Shown here piece by piece: positions 53,782 through 63,899 of a stretch of DNA of 64,000 nt. How positions within the stretch are numbered: the first letter of the stretch is position 1; the number at the start of each line of letters is the position of its first letter. This DNA is from Trichococcus alkaliphilus (GTDB lineage Bacteria; Bacillota; Bacilli; Lactobacillales; Aerococcaceae). The position numbers and the translations under genes were made by a program. The stretch is from the NCBI RefSeq assembly GCF_003008695.1, contig NZ_PXZT01000007.1, positions 1 to 64,000 on the forward strand, given 5' to 3'. The notes beneath the pieces are model-generated. The model was given only the letters and a program-made list of their open reading frames with translations. It was not told the origin of the DNA and made no database searches.

Positions 53782-55402
53782 TCCCATCACCAACATTCAT
53801 CAATTTCGCTAGTGCATTCTGCAATTCTCGGTCTACTTTTTCATTCGTTCCATGCAATTCTCCAAACATCGCAAACAGTTCTTTCTCCGCCTGCAGGATT
53901 TCTTTTTGGGTCTGTTGGATTGCGGTTGCAACTTCATCAAGCGAGATTTGTTCTTCTTCTTCAAACGTATCCACGTAACGAGGGATGTTCAGGTTAAAGT
54001 CATTCTCTTTGATTTCATCCAGAGTCGCTACATAGCTGTATTTGTCGACCGTTTCTCTTTTTTCGTAGGCAGAAACAATCTTTTCCACGTGTTCGTCCGT
54101 CAAGTTGTTTTGGTTCTTGGCTTTTTCGAAGTCATTTGAAGCATCGATGAAGAGAACCGTGTTGTCGTTTTGACGGCACTTCTTGAAGACTAGGATACAG
54201 GTTGGGATGCTGGTTCCGTAGAACACGTTAGCCGGTAATCCGATGACGGCATCCAAATAGTTCTTTTCTTCAATCAGGTACTGACGGATGGTCCCTTCAG
54301 CTGCGCCACGGAATAGGACACCATGCGGTAGGACAACTGCCATCGTACCATTGTCATCCAAGTGATAGATCATATGTTGCACAAAAGCAAAGTCCGCCTT
54401 CGATTTCGGAGCTAGTTTGCCGTAGCTACTGAAGCGTTCATCATCCAAAAACTTCGCATCGGCACTCCAGTTGGCGCTGTAGGGTGGATTGGCAACTACG
54501 GCCTCAAAGCGCATGTCCTCAAAATGTGGATGCTCCAACGTATCACCCAATTCTATGTCAAAGTCCTGAAAGGATACTTCATGCAGCAACATGTTCATGC
54601 GGGCTAAGTTGTAAGTGGTACTGTTAAGCTCTTGACCATAGTAGTGACGAACCTTTGCTTCATCCCCTATCCGAAGCAACAACGAACCAGAGCCGCACGT
54701 TGGGTCAAAGACATTTTTCAGGTCTGTTTTGTTGAGTGTAACGATTTTCGCTAAAATTTTGGACACTTGTTGAGGTGTGTAGAACTCGCCAGCTTTTTTA
54801 CCTGCATTGGCCGCAAACTGTCCAATCAGATACTCATAGGCATCCCCCAGCACATCAATTTCCGCATCTTCATGCATGAAGTCGATCCCATTCAGGTGAA
54901 TCATGACTTTTGCGATGAGGCTAGAACGGGCTTTTACCGAATTACCCAATCTGGATGAAGATAGATCCATGTCATCAAACAGGTGATTGAAATCCTCTTG
55001 GCTGTCATGCCCTAAAGTGGATTCTTCGATTTTGCTGATGGCTTTCTCCAACACTTCCACGTCAAAATTTCCTTGTTCGCCCTTTTCGATTTCTGCCACC
55101 ATAGCCGAGAAGAGGTCCTGCGGTTCGATGACATAGCCGATTTGATCTATCAATTCCGCCTTCAACCCTTCACGTAGTTCTTCATCTTCAAAAGCTTTTT
55201 GATAAGAGATTTTGTCTACTGCGAGAAAATCATCAACCACTATTTTCTCTGTCTTTTCGGACAGGTAACGGTAAAAGATGAGTCCCAGAATGTAGTTACG
55301 GAATTCACTGGCATCCATCGTGCCTCTTAGATCATTGGCGATGGCCCATAGTTTCTTGTGTAGTTCTGCTTGCTGTGTTTTTTGCTTTTCAGTAATGCTC
55401 AT
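53774..55402 (-). CDS. hsdM: Type I restriction-modification methyltransferase HsdM
   Basis: A 542-residue N6-adenine methyltransferase. An N-terminal HsdM helical domain is at about 5-160. The catalytic domain has the SAM motif FDPTCGSGSLLLRIG (about 217-231) and the catalytic motif VVANPPYSANW (about 286-296). Full length, no frameshift. It follows hsdR by 27 bp and overlaps hsdS by eight bases, the normal coupling for such operons. Confidence 0.95.
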   Translation of the reverse strand: MSITEKQKTQQAELHKKLWAIANDLRGTMDASEFRNYILGLIFYRYLSEKTEKIVVDDFLAVDKISYQKAFEDEELREGLKAELIDQIGYVIEPQDLFSAMVAEIEKGEQGNFDVEVLEKAISKIEESTLGHDSQEDFNHLFDDMDLSSSRLGNSVKARSSLIAKVMIHLNGIDFMHEDAEIDVLGDAYEYLIGQFAANAGKKAGEFYTPQQVSKILAKIVTLNKTDLKNVFDPTCGSGSLLLRIGDEAKVRHYYGQELNSTTYNLARMNMLLHEVSFQDFDIELGDTLEHPHFEDMRFEAVVANPPYSANWSADAKFLDDERFSSYGKLAPKSKADFAFVQHMIYHLDDNGTMAVVLPHGVLFRGAAEGTIRQYLIEEKNYLDAVIGLPANVFYGTSIPTCILVFKKCRQNDNTVLFIDASNDFEKAKNQNNLTDEHVEKIVSAYEKRETVDKYSYVATLDEIKENDFNLNIPRYVDTFEEEEQISLDEVATAIQQTQKEILQAEKELFAMFGELHGTNEKVDRELQNALAKLMNVGDGNE

Positions 55403-55429
55403 GTGAGTCTCCCTTTTTCGTTTTCTTTC

Positions 55430-58204
55430 TTATACTGACATAAATTTCCGGGTATTTTCTAGGACAAATTCAAAAATACGATTGATTTTCTTACGTTTTT
55501 TCATGAAACTGTCGCTGATTTGATTTGAAACGCGTTCTCGATTTAGACTGCCACTGTATTCGTATTCCGCCAGAAATTCATTGACAATAGCCGGCTCCAG
55601 TTCCACATCTTGCGCAAAGTCGTAGATTTCCCCTTCACGTTCCTCTTCTTCGAAGGCGTTGTAAGCTTCGTCAACGTTGCTGTCCTTTTCAAGCGCTGGC
55701 AAAACGGTATCCAGGAACTTGCGAATCAGATCTGCTTTCAAGCGCAAGTCTTCATTGTCTGCCTGGTTCAATAGGCGGTGGATGGTTGCCACGTCCTTCT
55801 CGCGTTCGGCATCGTCCGCCAGATTGATGTTGCGGATGAGGTTCAGGATGTAGCTGACATTGATGGTGTCCGTTTGGATGACTTCGATCGCAAAGTCGAT
55901 GTTGTCGAGGATGGAAACTTCCTCACCCTTCTTTTTCTTTTTCACCTTATCATAGATGGCGAAATACTTACTCTTAAAGTCCTGGTAGTTCTGTTCGACT
56001 ATCCCGAGGGTATCTTCCAAAAATTCAAATTCATCGAATGTCCGCATCTTCAAAAGCAATTTCGACAGCTCCCTAAAGAGTACCACAAATTGATACTGGT
56101 CTTCTTCAGATTCCAATTGATCGACCGATTCGGGTGTCGGGGAAAGTTGCAGTAAGGACGCCAATGCTGAACGGAATTCGGCTAGGTATTCCCCATAGCT
56201 CGCCATCAGGACGATGTTGGTGTCGTTCGTTTTTGAATACAGTTTGATGGCTTCATCCGTTTGGTACTTCAGGTTGCGGTAGCACACGATGTTTCCATAG
56301 GGTTTGGTTTCTTTTTCGATCCGGTTGGTCCGTGAGTATGCTTGCAGCAAGGTGTGGTATTTCAGATTCCGATCCACGTACAATGTGTTGAGAGGCTTGC
56401 TGTCGAAACCCGTCAGAAACATGTCCACCACGATGAGGATGTCCAGTTTTTCGCCAGACACACCTTTCTTGATGCGTTTGGACACATCCGCAAAGTAGCC
56501 GCTGAAATTATCCGTTGCGAAATTCGTGTTGAAGGCTTCATTGTAGTCTTTCATGATTCGTTCTAGGCTGTCCCTTGAGTGCTCCGTTGTGATGTCTTCA
56601 TTGCCGGGCTCGTTCGCGCCATAGGTGAAGATGCTGGACACAGTGACGCCTTTTGCGTGTTTCTTGAACAGGTCATAGTATTTGATCGCCATCTTGATGC
56701 TTTGGACAGTGAAGATAGCGGTGTATTGCTGGTCTTTGGTCTTCTTGCGGTGATTCTTCAGGATATGCTGAGTGATGTCCTCCAGACGTTCATCTGCCAT
56801 CCACACTTCATTCGTGTTGATGCCTGCAACTCGTTCCTGATCCTCTTCGTCGAACTGGCCCCGGAAGGTGCTGATGTATTCCACCGAGAAACCCAATACA
56901 TTCTCATCCCGGATGGCATCCTTGATCAGATAGCTATGCAGACATCTTTGGAAAATGTCCGCTGTCACCCGGCCGTCTTGACTAGGGTTCTCCGGAAAAC
57001 GAGGGGTTCCCGTGAAGCCGAAATACTGGGCATTCTTGAAGTGCTTATGGATCAACTTGTGCATCTCACCAAATTGGGTCCGGTGGCATTCGTCAATGAT
57101 GAACACAACCCGATCTTCCCGGTAGCTATCGATTACCTTACGGCCAGATTTGATGGCATTAGCCATCTTTTGGATGGTCGTCAGAATCAACGGTTTGGTC
57201 TTGTCCCCCATCTGTTTCAACAGTGTGTATGTGTTGTCGGTCATGTCCACCGAATCTGCTTCAAATTTGTTGAACTCCGCGAGTGTCTGAGAATCTAGGT
57301 CTCTTCTGTCCACTAGGAAGAACACTTTTTCGATGCCTTCCTCCTGAGCGATGATCTGACTAGCCTTAAATGAGGTCAGTGTTTTACCACTGCCTGTCGT
57401 ATGCCAGATGTATCCGTTGTTCCGCGTTTCCAATGCTTGCCGAACCAATGCTTCCACTGCATAGACTTGATAGGGACGCATCACCATGAGGATCTTGTCC
57501 GTTTCGTTCAGTACCATGTAGCGGGCTATCATCTTCGCCAAATGGCATTTCTCCATGAAGCTGTCCGCAAATTCATTCAATAGGTTGATCCGGTTGTTGT
57601 CCACATCGGACCAGTAGAACATCTGGCTTTTCAGGATTTCTCCGTCGCTGTTGGAGAAATAGCGGGTTTCTTGGCTGTTGCTGATGATGAAGACTTGGAT
57701 GTAGCGGAACAGTCCTGTGTAGGTATGTTTCCGATAGCGCATGATTTGGTTGAATGCTTCCGTCATGTCTACGCCACTTCGTTTCAGTTCCACTTGCACG
57801 AGCGGCAGACCATTGATCAGGATGGTCACGTCGTACCGATTGGCGTACTTGCCCTCCATGCTGATCTGATTGGTTACCTGGAAAGTGTTTTTGCACCATT
57901 CTTTGGTGTTGAATAGCTCTAAGTAGAGGTTCTTGCCGTTGTCGCGTTTTAGCAGCACCTTGTCCCGCAGGATCTTGGCACTGTCGAAGATGCTCTTGCC
58001 GTTGATCTGTGTCATCAGACGGTCAAATTCTTTATCTGTTAAGGGCTCATCCCCTATGTTGGCGCTGTTTCGTGTTTCCAGAATGGTACGGAAGTTCGCA
58101 ATCATCGTTGCTTCGCTTTTCACTTCCGGAACCCATTGGTAGCCCTTTGAGACTAGTTGTTCGATTAGTTTGTTCTCTAATGCTGATTCACTCTGATAGC
58201 CCAT
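55430..58204 (-). CDS. hsdR: Type I restriction enzyme HsdR
   Basis: A 924-residue endonuclease/translocase subunit. The ATG at 58204 follows GGAGGAGAAGGG; the frame runs 17 codons further up without support. The PD-(D/E)xK nuclease (about 1-200) has Asp in [10 protein letters not shown] and Glu/Lys in VQVELKR. The helicase has Walker A TTGSGKT (269-275), the DECH box ([14 protein letters not shown]), FGFTGTPRF and QAYSRTNRI (motif VI). The C-terminal assembly domain is complete. First gene of the hsdR-hsdM-hsdS operon, the only order on one strand here. Expected to cut unmodified DNA. Confidence 0.95.
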   Translation of the reverse strand: MGYQSESALENKLIEQLVSKGYQWVPEVKSEATMIANFRTILETRNSANIGDEPLTDKEFDRLMTQINGKSIFDSAKILRDKVLLKRDNGKNLYLELFNTKEWCKNTFQVTNQISMEGKYANRYDVTILINGLPLVQVELKRSGVDMTEAFNQIMRYRKHTYTGLFRYIQVFIISNSQETRYFSNSDGEILKSQMFYWSDVDNNRINLLNEFADSFMEKCHLAKMIARYMVLNETDKILMVMRPYQVYAVEALVRQALETRNNGYIWHTTGSGKTLTSFKASQIIAQEEGIEKVFFLVDRRDLDSQTLAEFNKFEADSVDMTDNTYTLLKQMGDKTKPLILTTIQKMANAIKSGRKVIDSYREDRVVFIIDECHRTQFGEMHKLIHKHFKNAQYFGFTGTPRFPENPSQDGRVTADIFQRCLHSYLIKDAIRDENVLGFSVEYISTFRGQFDEEDQERVAGINTNEVWMADERLEDITQHILKNHRKKTKDQQYTAIFTVQSIKMAIKYYDLFKKHAKGVTVSSIFTYGANEPGNEDITTEHSRDSLERIMKDYNEAFNTNFATDNFSGYFADVSKRIKKGVSGEKLDILIVVDMFLTGFDSKPLNTLYVDRNLKYHTLLQAYSRTNRIEKETKPYGNIVCYRNLKYQTDEAIKLYSKTNDTNIVLMASYGEYLAEFRSALASLLQLSPTPESVDQLESEEDQYQFVVLFRELSKLLLKMRTFDEFEFLEDTLGIVEQNYQDFKSKYFAIYDKVKKKKKGEEVSILDNIDFAIEVIQTDTINVSYILNLIRNINLADDAEREKDVATIHRLLNQADNEDLRLKADLIRKFLDTVLPALEKDSNVDEAYNAFEEEEREGEIYDFAQDVELEPAIVNEFLAEYEYSGSLNRERVSNQISDSFMKKRKKINRIFEFVLENTRKFMSV

Positions 58205-58580
58205 TCTATCCCTTCTCCTCCGGTACGCAATGTCGCTTGATTGCCTTTTTTTCATTATCTCAATATTCCGTCAGTTATTCAATGTTATTCTGGCTATTAG
58301 GCGTGTCCTGATGCCGAATCTACTGGAACGAAAAAAAAAATAGGGTTCTTCAGATTGATTGATTACTTTTTGTCTCAGATCAACTGCCCTTTTCCGTCCC
58401 CTGTGCCCGGCCTCCTAGCCCGCACGTTTTTCTTATCTTTATTGAATTTCCCCGTTTTCCCGTTAATTTTAGCGGTTAGAGCTGCTTTTTTCATTTACCT
58501 TGGCGGTATGCTCTTTTGTAAAACTAACATTATTTTTATGGGAAAACGGGATTATTATAGTTTATATGTGTTAGTTACTT
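58205..58580. other. Spacer between hsdR and the ccr-like genes, left part
   Basis: AT-rich sequence upstream of hsdR, which must include its promoter. A 78-codon plus-strand frame with TTG start and no ribosome site is judged chance. Nothing else is seen. Confidence 0.4.
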
Positions 58581-58589
58581 ATCTATATT

Positions 58590-58726
58590 GAATCTTGTCA
58601 TCCCCGTTTGCTTCCCGCACGCTTGGGGGCGGCTGGGAAGCTAAGGGATTTCCTCATTCGGGAGAGGGTGAAGAGCTAGGGTTTCCTCACCACCATCTGG
58701 GTACCACCTGCAACTAAGACAAGTGG
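58590..58726. other. Possible structured RNA or recombination region downstream of the ccrB-like gene
   Basis: GC-rich block. An outer inverted pair (cttgtc 58596-58601 with gacaag near 58718-58723), a 7-bp hairpin gcttccc/gggaagc (58610-58642), and two direct repeats agggatttcctca and agggtttcctcac are present. No known ncRNA core is recognised. See findings. Confidence 0.4.
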
Positions 58727-58806
58727 GAAAGCAAAGTCCTACGGCTAGCCAGATCGGAAAGACTAGACATTCAGCAACTCCCGATTGTTGTAGGTTCTCC
58801 ATTCCT

Positions 58807-60468
58807 TCACAGTATCAGACAAAACTCCTGAGTCAAAACAAAAGAGCCATCACCCTCGGTAGGTGATGACTCTTTTTCAGTGGCGTGATTCAGTTTTCTG
58901 ACGAAGTCCTGGCTAAACACCAGATGGAGCGTCACTTCTTTACTCTTCTTATCGAACGTAATCTTTTCGATGAACACTTTGTAGATTTCTTTCAAATCTT
59001 TGTTTTGTTTGCCGTCAATGCTTCTACCGAGATGCTCAAGTGTTCTTTTCGCTTCTTCAAAGGAGACACTTTGGGCATCCCTACTTAGCTCCCTGTGCAG
59101 TTGCCGTTCCTTTTGCACAAGTTTCTGCTTCTCTTGTTCCAGTTGTTTGATCCGCTTATTCAGATCCGTAGCTATTTCAGGCGCTTCAAGCATCAAATCC
59201 AAAAGCTTCTCGGTACTACTTCCTTTTTGTTCGATCTCCACCTTGATCAGTTCCAACTCTCTTTTGACAGGTTTTTCTCGATCCTGCAGTTGTTGGTTCA
59301 TTCGTTCCACTACTCTTTCCAATACTTCGGGTTGTGCCACAACTTCCTTTAGATTTTCGGCGACCTTGCTTTCGGCTAGCTCAGCCTGAATGCTATTAGC
59401 GTGGCACACAGAGGCTCCCTTATTTCGGAATTGGCTGCAGCTGTAGTACCGGATCTTTTTCTTTGTTCCATCCTTCAATTTGTTGTAGACATTGTTTATC
59501 ACCATCGAAGATCCGCATTCAGGGCATCGAATCAGCCCTGTCAGAACGCTGGTGCCAGTTTTGTTCCAAGAGGGATGCTTACTGCTGGCCTTCAACTTCA
59601 GCTGAACCTTTTGCCACAGCGCCTCATCCACAATGGCTTCATGCTGTCCCTCGACAACGAAAGCATTCTCACTGAGTCCCTTCCTACGTTTGTCCGCCCA
59701 CTTTTCGTATTTATTATATTGGATTTTGCCTATGTATGTCTGGTTGTAAAGAATGTCTTTGACCGCAATCGTACTAAACGGGTTCCCTTGTTTGGTCTTG
59801 TACCCGGACCGATTGAAGCTGTTTGCTATTGCCCGGTATCCCTTTCCAGTAGCCGCCTCTTGAAAAATCATGTGAATCAGTTTAGCTTCTTCTTTGTTGA
59901 CTTGCAGAACTTTTTTGCCGTTTTCGTTTTCTACATTATCGTAACCAAGGATTCTGCCGCCATTCCAACCGCCATCAAAGGCTCTTTTAGTCATACCGAG
60001 TTTCACGTTTTCTGCGATTTGGTTTCGTTCCAATTCGTTGACCGATGCCATTATCTGCAACATGAAGCGTCCGGTGGTGGTATCTACCTGAAACTTCTCG
60101 CTGATGCTGTAAAAAGCAATGTCTTGTTTCTGTAAGACGTTTACGATTTCCAGCAGGTTCATCAGGTTTCTGGCAACCCGACTGATTTTCCAAACGACTA
60201 CGGCATCGAACTGACCGCTTTCCGCATCCTGAAGTAGTTGCTGCATCTCAGGACGCCCTTTAATGTTCTTCCCGCTCTTGCCTCGATCGACGTACACTCC
60301 AACGCATTCCATGTTCTCCCGCTGGCAGTACTCTTGGATCGTTTGGATTTGTGCATCAATGGAGTAGCCTTCTTCCGCTTGCTCCTGCGTACTAACACGC
60401 ACGTACCCTACACAGCGCTTCTTACGGAACGTTTGTGAAGGTGTGCTGTTCATCAGTAGTTGTTCCAT
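58807..60468 (-). CDS. CcrB-like large serine recombinase
   Basis: A 553-residue large serine recombinase, from the ATG at 60468 after AAAGGAG. The catalytic domain opens with CVGYVRVSTQEQAEEGYSI (Ser26), like staphylococcal CcrB. The recombinase domain follows (RAFDGGWNGGRILGY at about 162, NPFSTIAVKDILYNQTYIG at about 220), then the zinc ribbon (IRCPECGSSM with YYSCSQFRNKGASVC) and a coiled coil (about 380-480). CcrB of SCC is 542 residues. Its last 25 or so codons run through a terminator-like hairpin. Gene order ccrA-ccrB on one strand matches SCC. Confidence 0.9.
   Translation of the reverse strand: MEQLLMNSTPSQTFRKKRCVGYVRVSTQEQAEEGYSIDAQIQTIQEYCQRENMECVGVYVDRGKSGKNIKGRPEMQQLLQDAESGQFDAVVVWKISRVARNLMNLLEIVNVLQKQDIAFYSISEKFQVDTTTGRFMLQIMASVNELERNQIAENVKLGMTKRAFDGGWNGGRILGYDNVENENGKKVLQVNKEEAKLIHMIFQEAATGKGYRAIANSFNRSGYKTKQGNPFSTIAVKDILYNQTYIGKIQYNKYEKWADKRRKGLSENAFVVEGQHEAIVDEALWQKVQLKLKASSKHPSWNKTGTSVLTGLIRCPECGSSMVINNVYNKLKDGTKKKIRYYSCSQFRNKGASVCHANSIQAELAESKVAENLKEVVAQPEVLERVVERMNQQLQDREKPVKRELELIKVEIEQKGSSTEKLLDLMLEAPEIATDLNKRIKQLEQEKQKLVQKERQLHRELSRDAQSVSFEEAKRTLEHLGRSIDGKQNKDLKEIYKVFIEKITFDKKSKEVTLHLVFSQDFVRKLNHATEKESSPTEGDGSFVLTQEFCLIL
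58841..58876 (-). terminator. Terminator-like hairpin inside the ccrB-like 3-prime end
   Basis: On the minus strand, GAGTCATCACC and GGTGATGGCTC form an 11-bp stem followed by TTTTGTTTT, about 34 bases before the stop codon. Confidence 0.7.
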
Positions 60469-60485
60469 GCCCTCACTCCTTTTTC

Positions 60486-61898
60486 TTACAAAATGTTTGT
60501 CTTCCATCCTTTTAGGTAAATGCCAAGTACTCTCTTTTGGTTATCTATTTCAATCCGATCAATGACTTCCTGAAAAAACTGGTATTGTTGCACAGTCGGC
60601 ATCTGTTGTACAATTCCAATGTTTACTATTCGTTCAGTCAATTCTTTCAAATGGACCGTATCAGGAACCTCATCTTTCGGCTGGACAGCTTCATCCTCTG
60701 ATTTGTACTGATTTAACCGCTTCAACTCATCCGCTAGTTGTTTAGCTGAAAACGTGCCTCTTTCAAAAGCCTCCAATGCTGTCTGTTTTCGGCTCTCGAT
60801 ACTTCCTATTTTTTTGGCGTGTTTTTCTTTTTTTTCTGTGAATTTTTGTTGTAGCTTACTTTGAATCCGCTCTAATCGTTCTTTATCGTTTAAAAAGGCC
60901 GCTACTGCAGTCACTACCTGTATTTCTGTCTTCTCAGCTCTCAGATGGATTCCCTCACAGCCAATTTTTCCGTTTGAGCTATTTGAGGAGCAGCCGTAGT
61001 AGTACAACTTTTTGTATCCCCTACTTTTTTGGTTGGGGCTCACGATGTGGATGGAAAGGTTGTTACCGCAATAGGGGCATTTAATTTTCTTTTGTAGCAG
61101 ATTCCGCCTAAAATCTTTCTTCACCACATGCCTAGATTTCTGAATTTGTTGAACAGCAGCCTGCATCTCCGGCGTTACAATCGGTGAATGGCTTCCCTGC
61201 ACTCGACCAAATTCATTTTCGATGTAACCAGAGTAGAACGGATTCGTGAGGATATTCCTTACGTTGTGCACCTTGAATGGGTTACCACGAAACAATACTC
61301 CTTTTGAAGAGAGACGGGAGCAAATTTTTTTATAGCCGCTGCCATTTATGTACAGATTGTAGACCGTTCTAACCGTTTCAGCTTCATCATCTAGGATTAT
61401 TATCTTATCCTTCGTATAGTATCGGTAGCCAAAAGGAACACGCGCTGACAAATGGAAACCCATTTCATGTTTTTTTCGGAGCCCAATTCGCTGATTCTCC
61501 GAAATCAATTCCCTTTGAAGTTGCGCGACACTGCCCACCACAGAAATCTGAAATCTGGCCATGGAATCACCTGTTGCAGTAATCGGATCGGAAATGCTGA
61601 TGATGGTTACATCGTACTGGATGCAGAAATCGTACAGGTCCAGCAAATCAGAAACGTTTCGACTGATTCGGTCTAGACGCCACACGTACAAAAAATCAAC
61701 CGCTTTGGTTGCGATGCTTTCTTTCATTAAAGAAAAGCCCATACGCTCACTATTCCCCCCACTCGCCTTATCGTAAAAAATACGTTCCAATCGGTGGCTT
61801 CGTTTGTCGGCTTCACTGCGGATGATGTCTTCCTGCCAAGCAAGACTAGCTTGTTTCGTGGTTGATTGCCTTACATATCCGATTGCTTTACTTTTCAT
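60486..61898 (-). CDS. CcrA-like large serine recombinase
   Basis: A 470-residue large serine recombinase with the opening MKSKAIGYVRQSTTKQASL (Ser11). The GYxRQSTTKQxSL pattern is the CcrA signature as I recall it; CcrA of SCC is 449 residues. The catalytic domain has LYVWRLDRISRNVSDLLDL (about 71) and VAQLQRELISENQRIGLRK. The recombinase domain runs about 165-275. The zinc ribbon is KCPYCGNNLS and YYGCSSN with a later Cys. The gene ends 17 bp before the CcrB-like start. With that partner it would excise and integrate the element. Confidence 0.9.
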   Translation of the reverse strand: MKSKAIGYVRQSTTKQASLAWQEDIIRSEADKRSHRLERIFYDKASGGNSERMGFSLMKESIATKAVDFLYVWRLDRISRNVSDLLDLYDFCIQYDVTIISISDPITATGDSMARFQISVVGSVAQLQRELISENQRIGLRKKHEMGFHLSARVPFGYRYYTKDKIIILDDEAETVRTVYNLYINGSGYKKICSRLSSKGVLFRGNPFKVHNVRNILTNPFYSGYIENEFGRVQGSHSPIVTPEMQAAVQQIQKSRHVVKKDFRRNLLQKKIKCPYCGNNLSIHIVSPNQKSRGYKKLYYYGCSSNSSNGKIGCEGIHLRAEKTEIQVVTAVAAFLNDKERLERIQSKLQQKFTEKKEKHAKKIGSIESRKQTALEAFERGTFSAKQLADELKRLNQYKSEDEAVQPKDEVPDTVHLKELTERIVNIGIVQQMPTVQQYQFFQEVIDRIEIDNQKRVLGIYLKGWKTNIL

Positions 61899-61972
61899 AG
61901 TATAAGATGCCCTCGCTACTTACTAGCGGGGCATCCATCACTCTCCTTCAACTGAAATCAAACCATTAGCTG
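61899..61972 (-). promoter_or_regulatory. ccrA-like leader: palindrome and 16-codon peptide frame
   Basis: An inverted repeat, gatgccctcgcta (61906-61918) with tagcggggcatc (61924-61935), one-base bulge, sits right before the ccrA-like ATG. On the minus strand a 16-codon frame (MDAPLVSSEGILYYEK) begins after AAGGAG and overlaps the ccrA-like start, which suggests coupled translation or a recombinase binding site. Confidence 0.45.
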
Positions 61973-62068
61973 CTACATCTTAATTTCTTCTACATGGTCC
62001 AAATGATGCCAAAGAGCAAGCAATTGCTCCGCTACGACATCAACAAACACATCCACGTCTTCAGTCAT
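61973..62068 (-). CDS. 31-residue protein between cch2-like and ccrA-like genes
   Basis: A short ORF with GGAGAAG before its ATG, 25 bp after the DUF927 gene. The product is acidic and helical (MTEDVDVFVDVVAEQLLALW, then HHLDHVEEIKM). In staphylococcal SCC a small protein of about 100 residues lies at this spot; this is much shorter and not recognisably the same. It may be a remnant or an independent small protein. Confidence 0.45.
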   Translation of the reverse strand: MTEDVDVFVDVVAEQLLALWHHLDHVEEIKM

Positions 62069-62093
62069 TGTTCTCTTCTCCTTCATTACGTAT

Positions 62094-63899
62094 TTATTCG
62101 ATCTCATCGGCGGGATTGCCTACACAGTGTTCTTCCTCGGAAAAATCATCTGGCCTAAAGGAGTAAGATGTTCCCGTCGATGGAAGCATCAGAGATGGGG
62201 GTTCTACGAAAAGATGATGGTACTCTCGAGGAACGACTATGCTGTACAGCGGGGTTTTCTTCCTACCGATCCCTTCAACATCCAAATTTTTTCTCACCGT
62301 TTGCCTTCCTGACTCGGTAACGAGCAGACCCTTTTTTGCCCAATCTTTCAGAATTACTTTAGCATCCTGGTATTTAAGCTCTGTCATCATGGGCTCGAAG
62401 TGTAATTTCAGTATGGAAACAACGATTTCAGTTTCAAAATTAGCTGATCGCTTCGTCGAAATTAGCCCTATCACTTCGTAAGGTATACGTCCCTGATTAT
62501 CCCGGACAAGTTTCGCCTGATGCTCAACGAGATATTGCAACACATCATCGAACGCTTTTGTACCATGATCGCGATCATCGAAATTGTCCTTATCGTTTTC
62601 AAGTAACATCGCTCGGAGAGCATCGACGTTTATCTCAATTCCGGTATGAGCCGCCAACAAAGCTGCAGTGGCCATTATAGCTGCAAGTTTTATCGAAACC
62701 CGACGCGTCGTATCTGAAGCAGGCATTTGTTCGAGCAACAACTTCCGTTGACGTTCAAACTCTTCATCAATTGAATGAAGCCCTACTTCGAACAGGCGAG
62801 TAACAAAATGGGGCAGTAGATTCCCGTAATGGTTTGAAATAGCGCTTTTGATGTTCTCCGATTGTGCTGCATCTCTGGTCCATTGAACATGGGAGAACTC
62901 TAAGATCCTTACTCGGAGTCCGAGGTTATTTGCCAGCCTATTGAAGATCGACAACTCGCCTGTTGATAGAATGACCGTTGACCAATGTGCACTTTCGCGT
63001 AAACCACCATCTTTTGTGGATCGATCCTTCTGCTTGCCTTCTGCTAAAGAATACAACAACGCCGTTAAGTCAACAGTCCGCGACTGAGAAAGCTCGTCGA
63101 AGCAGATCGGGATGCCGTTTACGCCATCCAAAGCGCTCATCATGGAGTTGATAGTCGCATTCCAAGATTTGAGCAACCCCTTATTCGTGGAGGTCGGTGC
63201 ACCCGCCACACTTAATGCCAACATGGCCGCCGTCGTTTTGCCGCTTGATGATTGTCCATTCAAGGCAACGAAGAGGGTCTTTAAGTCAGTGTGCTTCGAC
63301 TCAAGATATGCGACAATGGGTGCTGTACACCCAAGCACAACTGCCAATTCCAACGGAATGTGTCCTTGAATATGTGTGCGGTACATGTTCAGCCACGCTT
63401 TCAGAGACCCTTTTGGAAATACATTTAACTTTGCACTTTCTGACAAAGAGTAACCTCTTTCTGGGATTGCTTTTGCATGGAAGAAAACCGGCTCGTCGCC
63501 AGTTTCCCCCCACCCAAACTGATTAAAAACGTTTTCCACCTGAGCATGCGCTCTACTTGCCAACAGAGCTTCCGTAACTTGACGCTTATTGGCCATTGTT
63601 ATATCGAGACCATACTGTATAAGTTGTTCGCTTCTCTGGCTTGTTAGCTGATCACTAGAAATCCACTGCGTTTCAGTTTTCTGCGTACTAACTCTTCGGT
63701 ATTCCAGCTCGAGGGATTCAACCCCAGTAGTTCGGTCAACCCGAATGCTTTTTACCCGTGCAAAATCGGCTATTTTCATGTATTTATCGGTTTCTTTACC
63801 GCGAACCAAGATTCCTTCTTCTCTGTCGATGCAAAATCGTCCGAACAACAGCCTTGAAGAATTATGCGTAGGTGTAGGCGTCAACTCATCTCTATCCAT
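62094..63899 (-). CDS. DUF927-domain ATPase/helicase (Cch2-like)
   Basis: A 601-residue protein of the DUF927 family. The ATG at 63899 follows GGGGAA and overlaps the stop of an upstream frame; earlier in-frame starts are weaker. The P-loop is GQSSSGKT (215-222), Walker B-like ICFDELSQ follows, and STGELSIFNR fits sensor 1. SCC elements carry Cch2 (about 590 residues, DUF927) beside ccrAB; it is an MCM-like, self-loading helicase that may replicate the excised circle. Size, order and strand agree here. The extended N-terminus and C-terminus resemble Cch2 in length only, by memory. Confidence 0.85.
   Translation of the reverse strand: MDRDELTPTPTHNSSRLLFGRFCIDREEGILVRGKETDKYMKIADFARVKSIRVDRTTGVESLELEYRRVSTQKTETQWISSDQLTSQRSEQLIQYGLDITMANKRQVTEALLASRAHAQVENVFNQFGWGETGDEPVFFHAKAIPERGYSLSESAKLNVFPKGSLKAWLNMYRTHIQGHIPLELAVVLGCTAPIVAYLESKHTDLKTLFVALNGQSSSGKTTAAMLALSVAGAPTSTNKGLLKSWNATINSMMSALDGVNGIPICFDELSQSRTVDLTALLYSLAEGKQKDRSTKDGGLRESAHWSTVILSTGELSIFNRLANNLGLRVRILEFSHVQWTRDAAQSENIKSAISNHYGNLLPHFVTRLFEVGLHSIDEEFERQRKLLLEQMPASDTTRRVSIKLAAIMATAALLAAHTGIEINVDALRAMLLENDKDNFDDRDHGTKAFDDVLQYLVEHQAKLVRDNQGRIPYEVIGLISTKRSANFETEIVVSILKLHFEPMMTELKYQDAKVILKDWAKKGLLVTESGRQTVRKNLDVEGIGRKKTPLYSIVVPREYHHLFVEPPSLMLPSTGTSYSFRPDDFSEEEHCVGNPADEIE

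Noticed and set aside
58355-58591. A 78-codon plus-strand frame in the hsdR-ccrB gap
   Set aside because: TTG start with no ribosome site, hydrophobic composition that fits AT-rich non-coding DNA, no recognised family.
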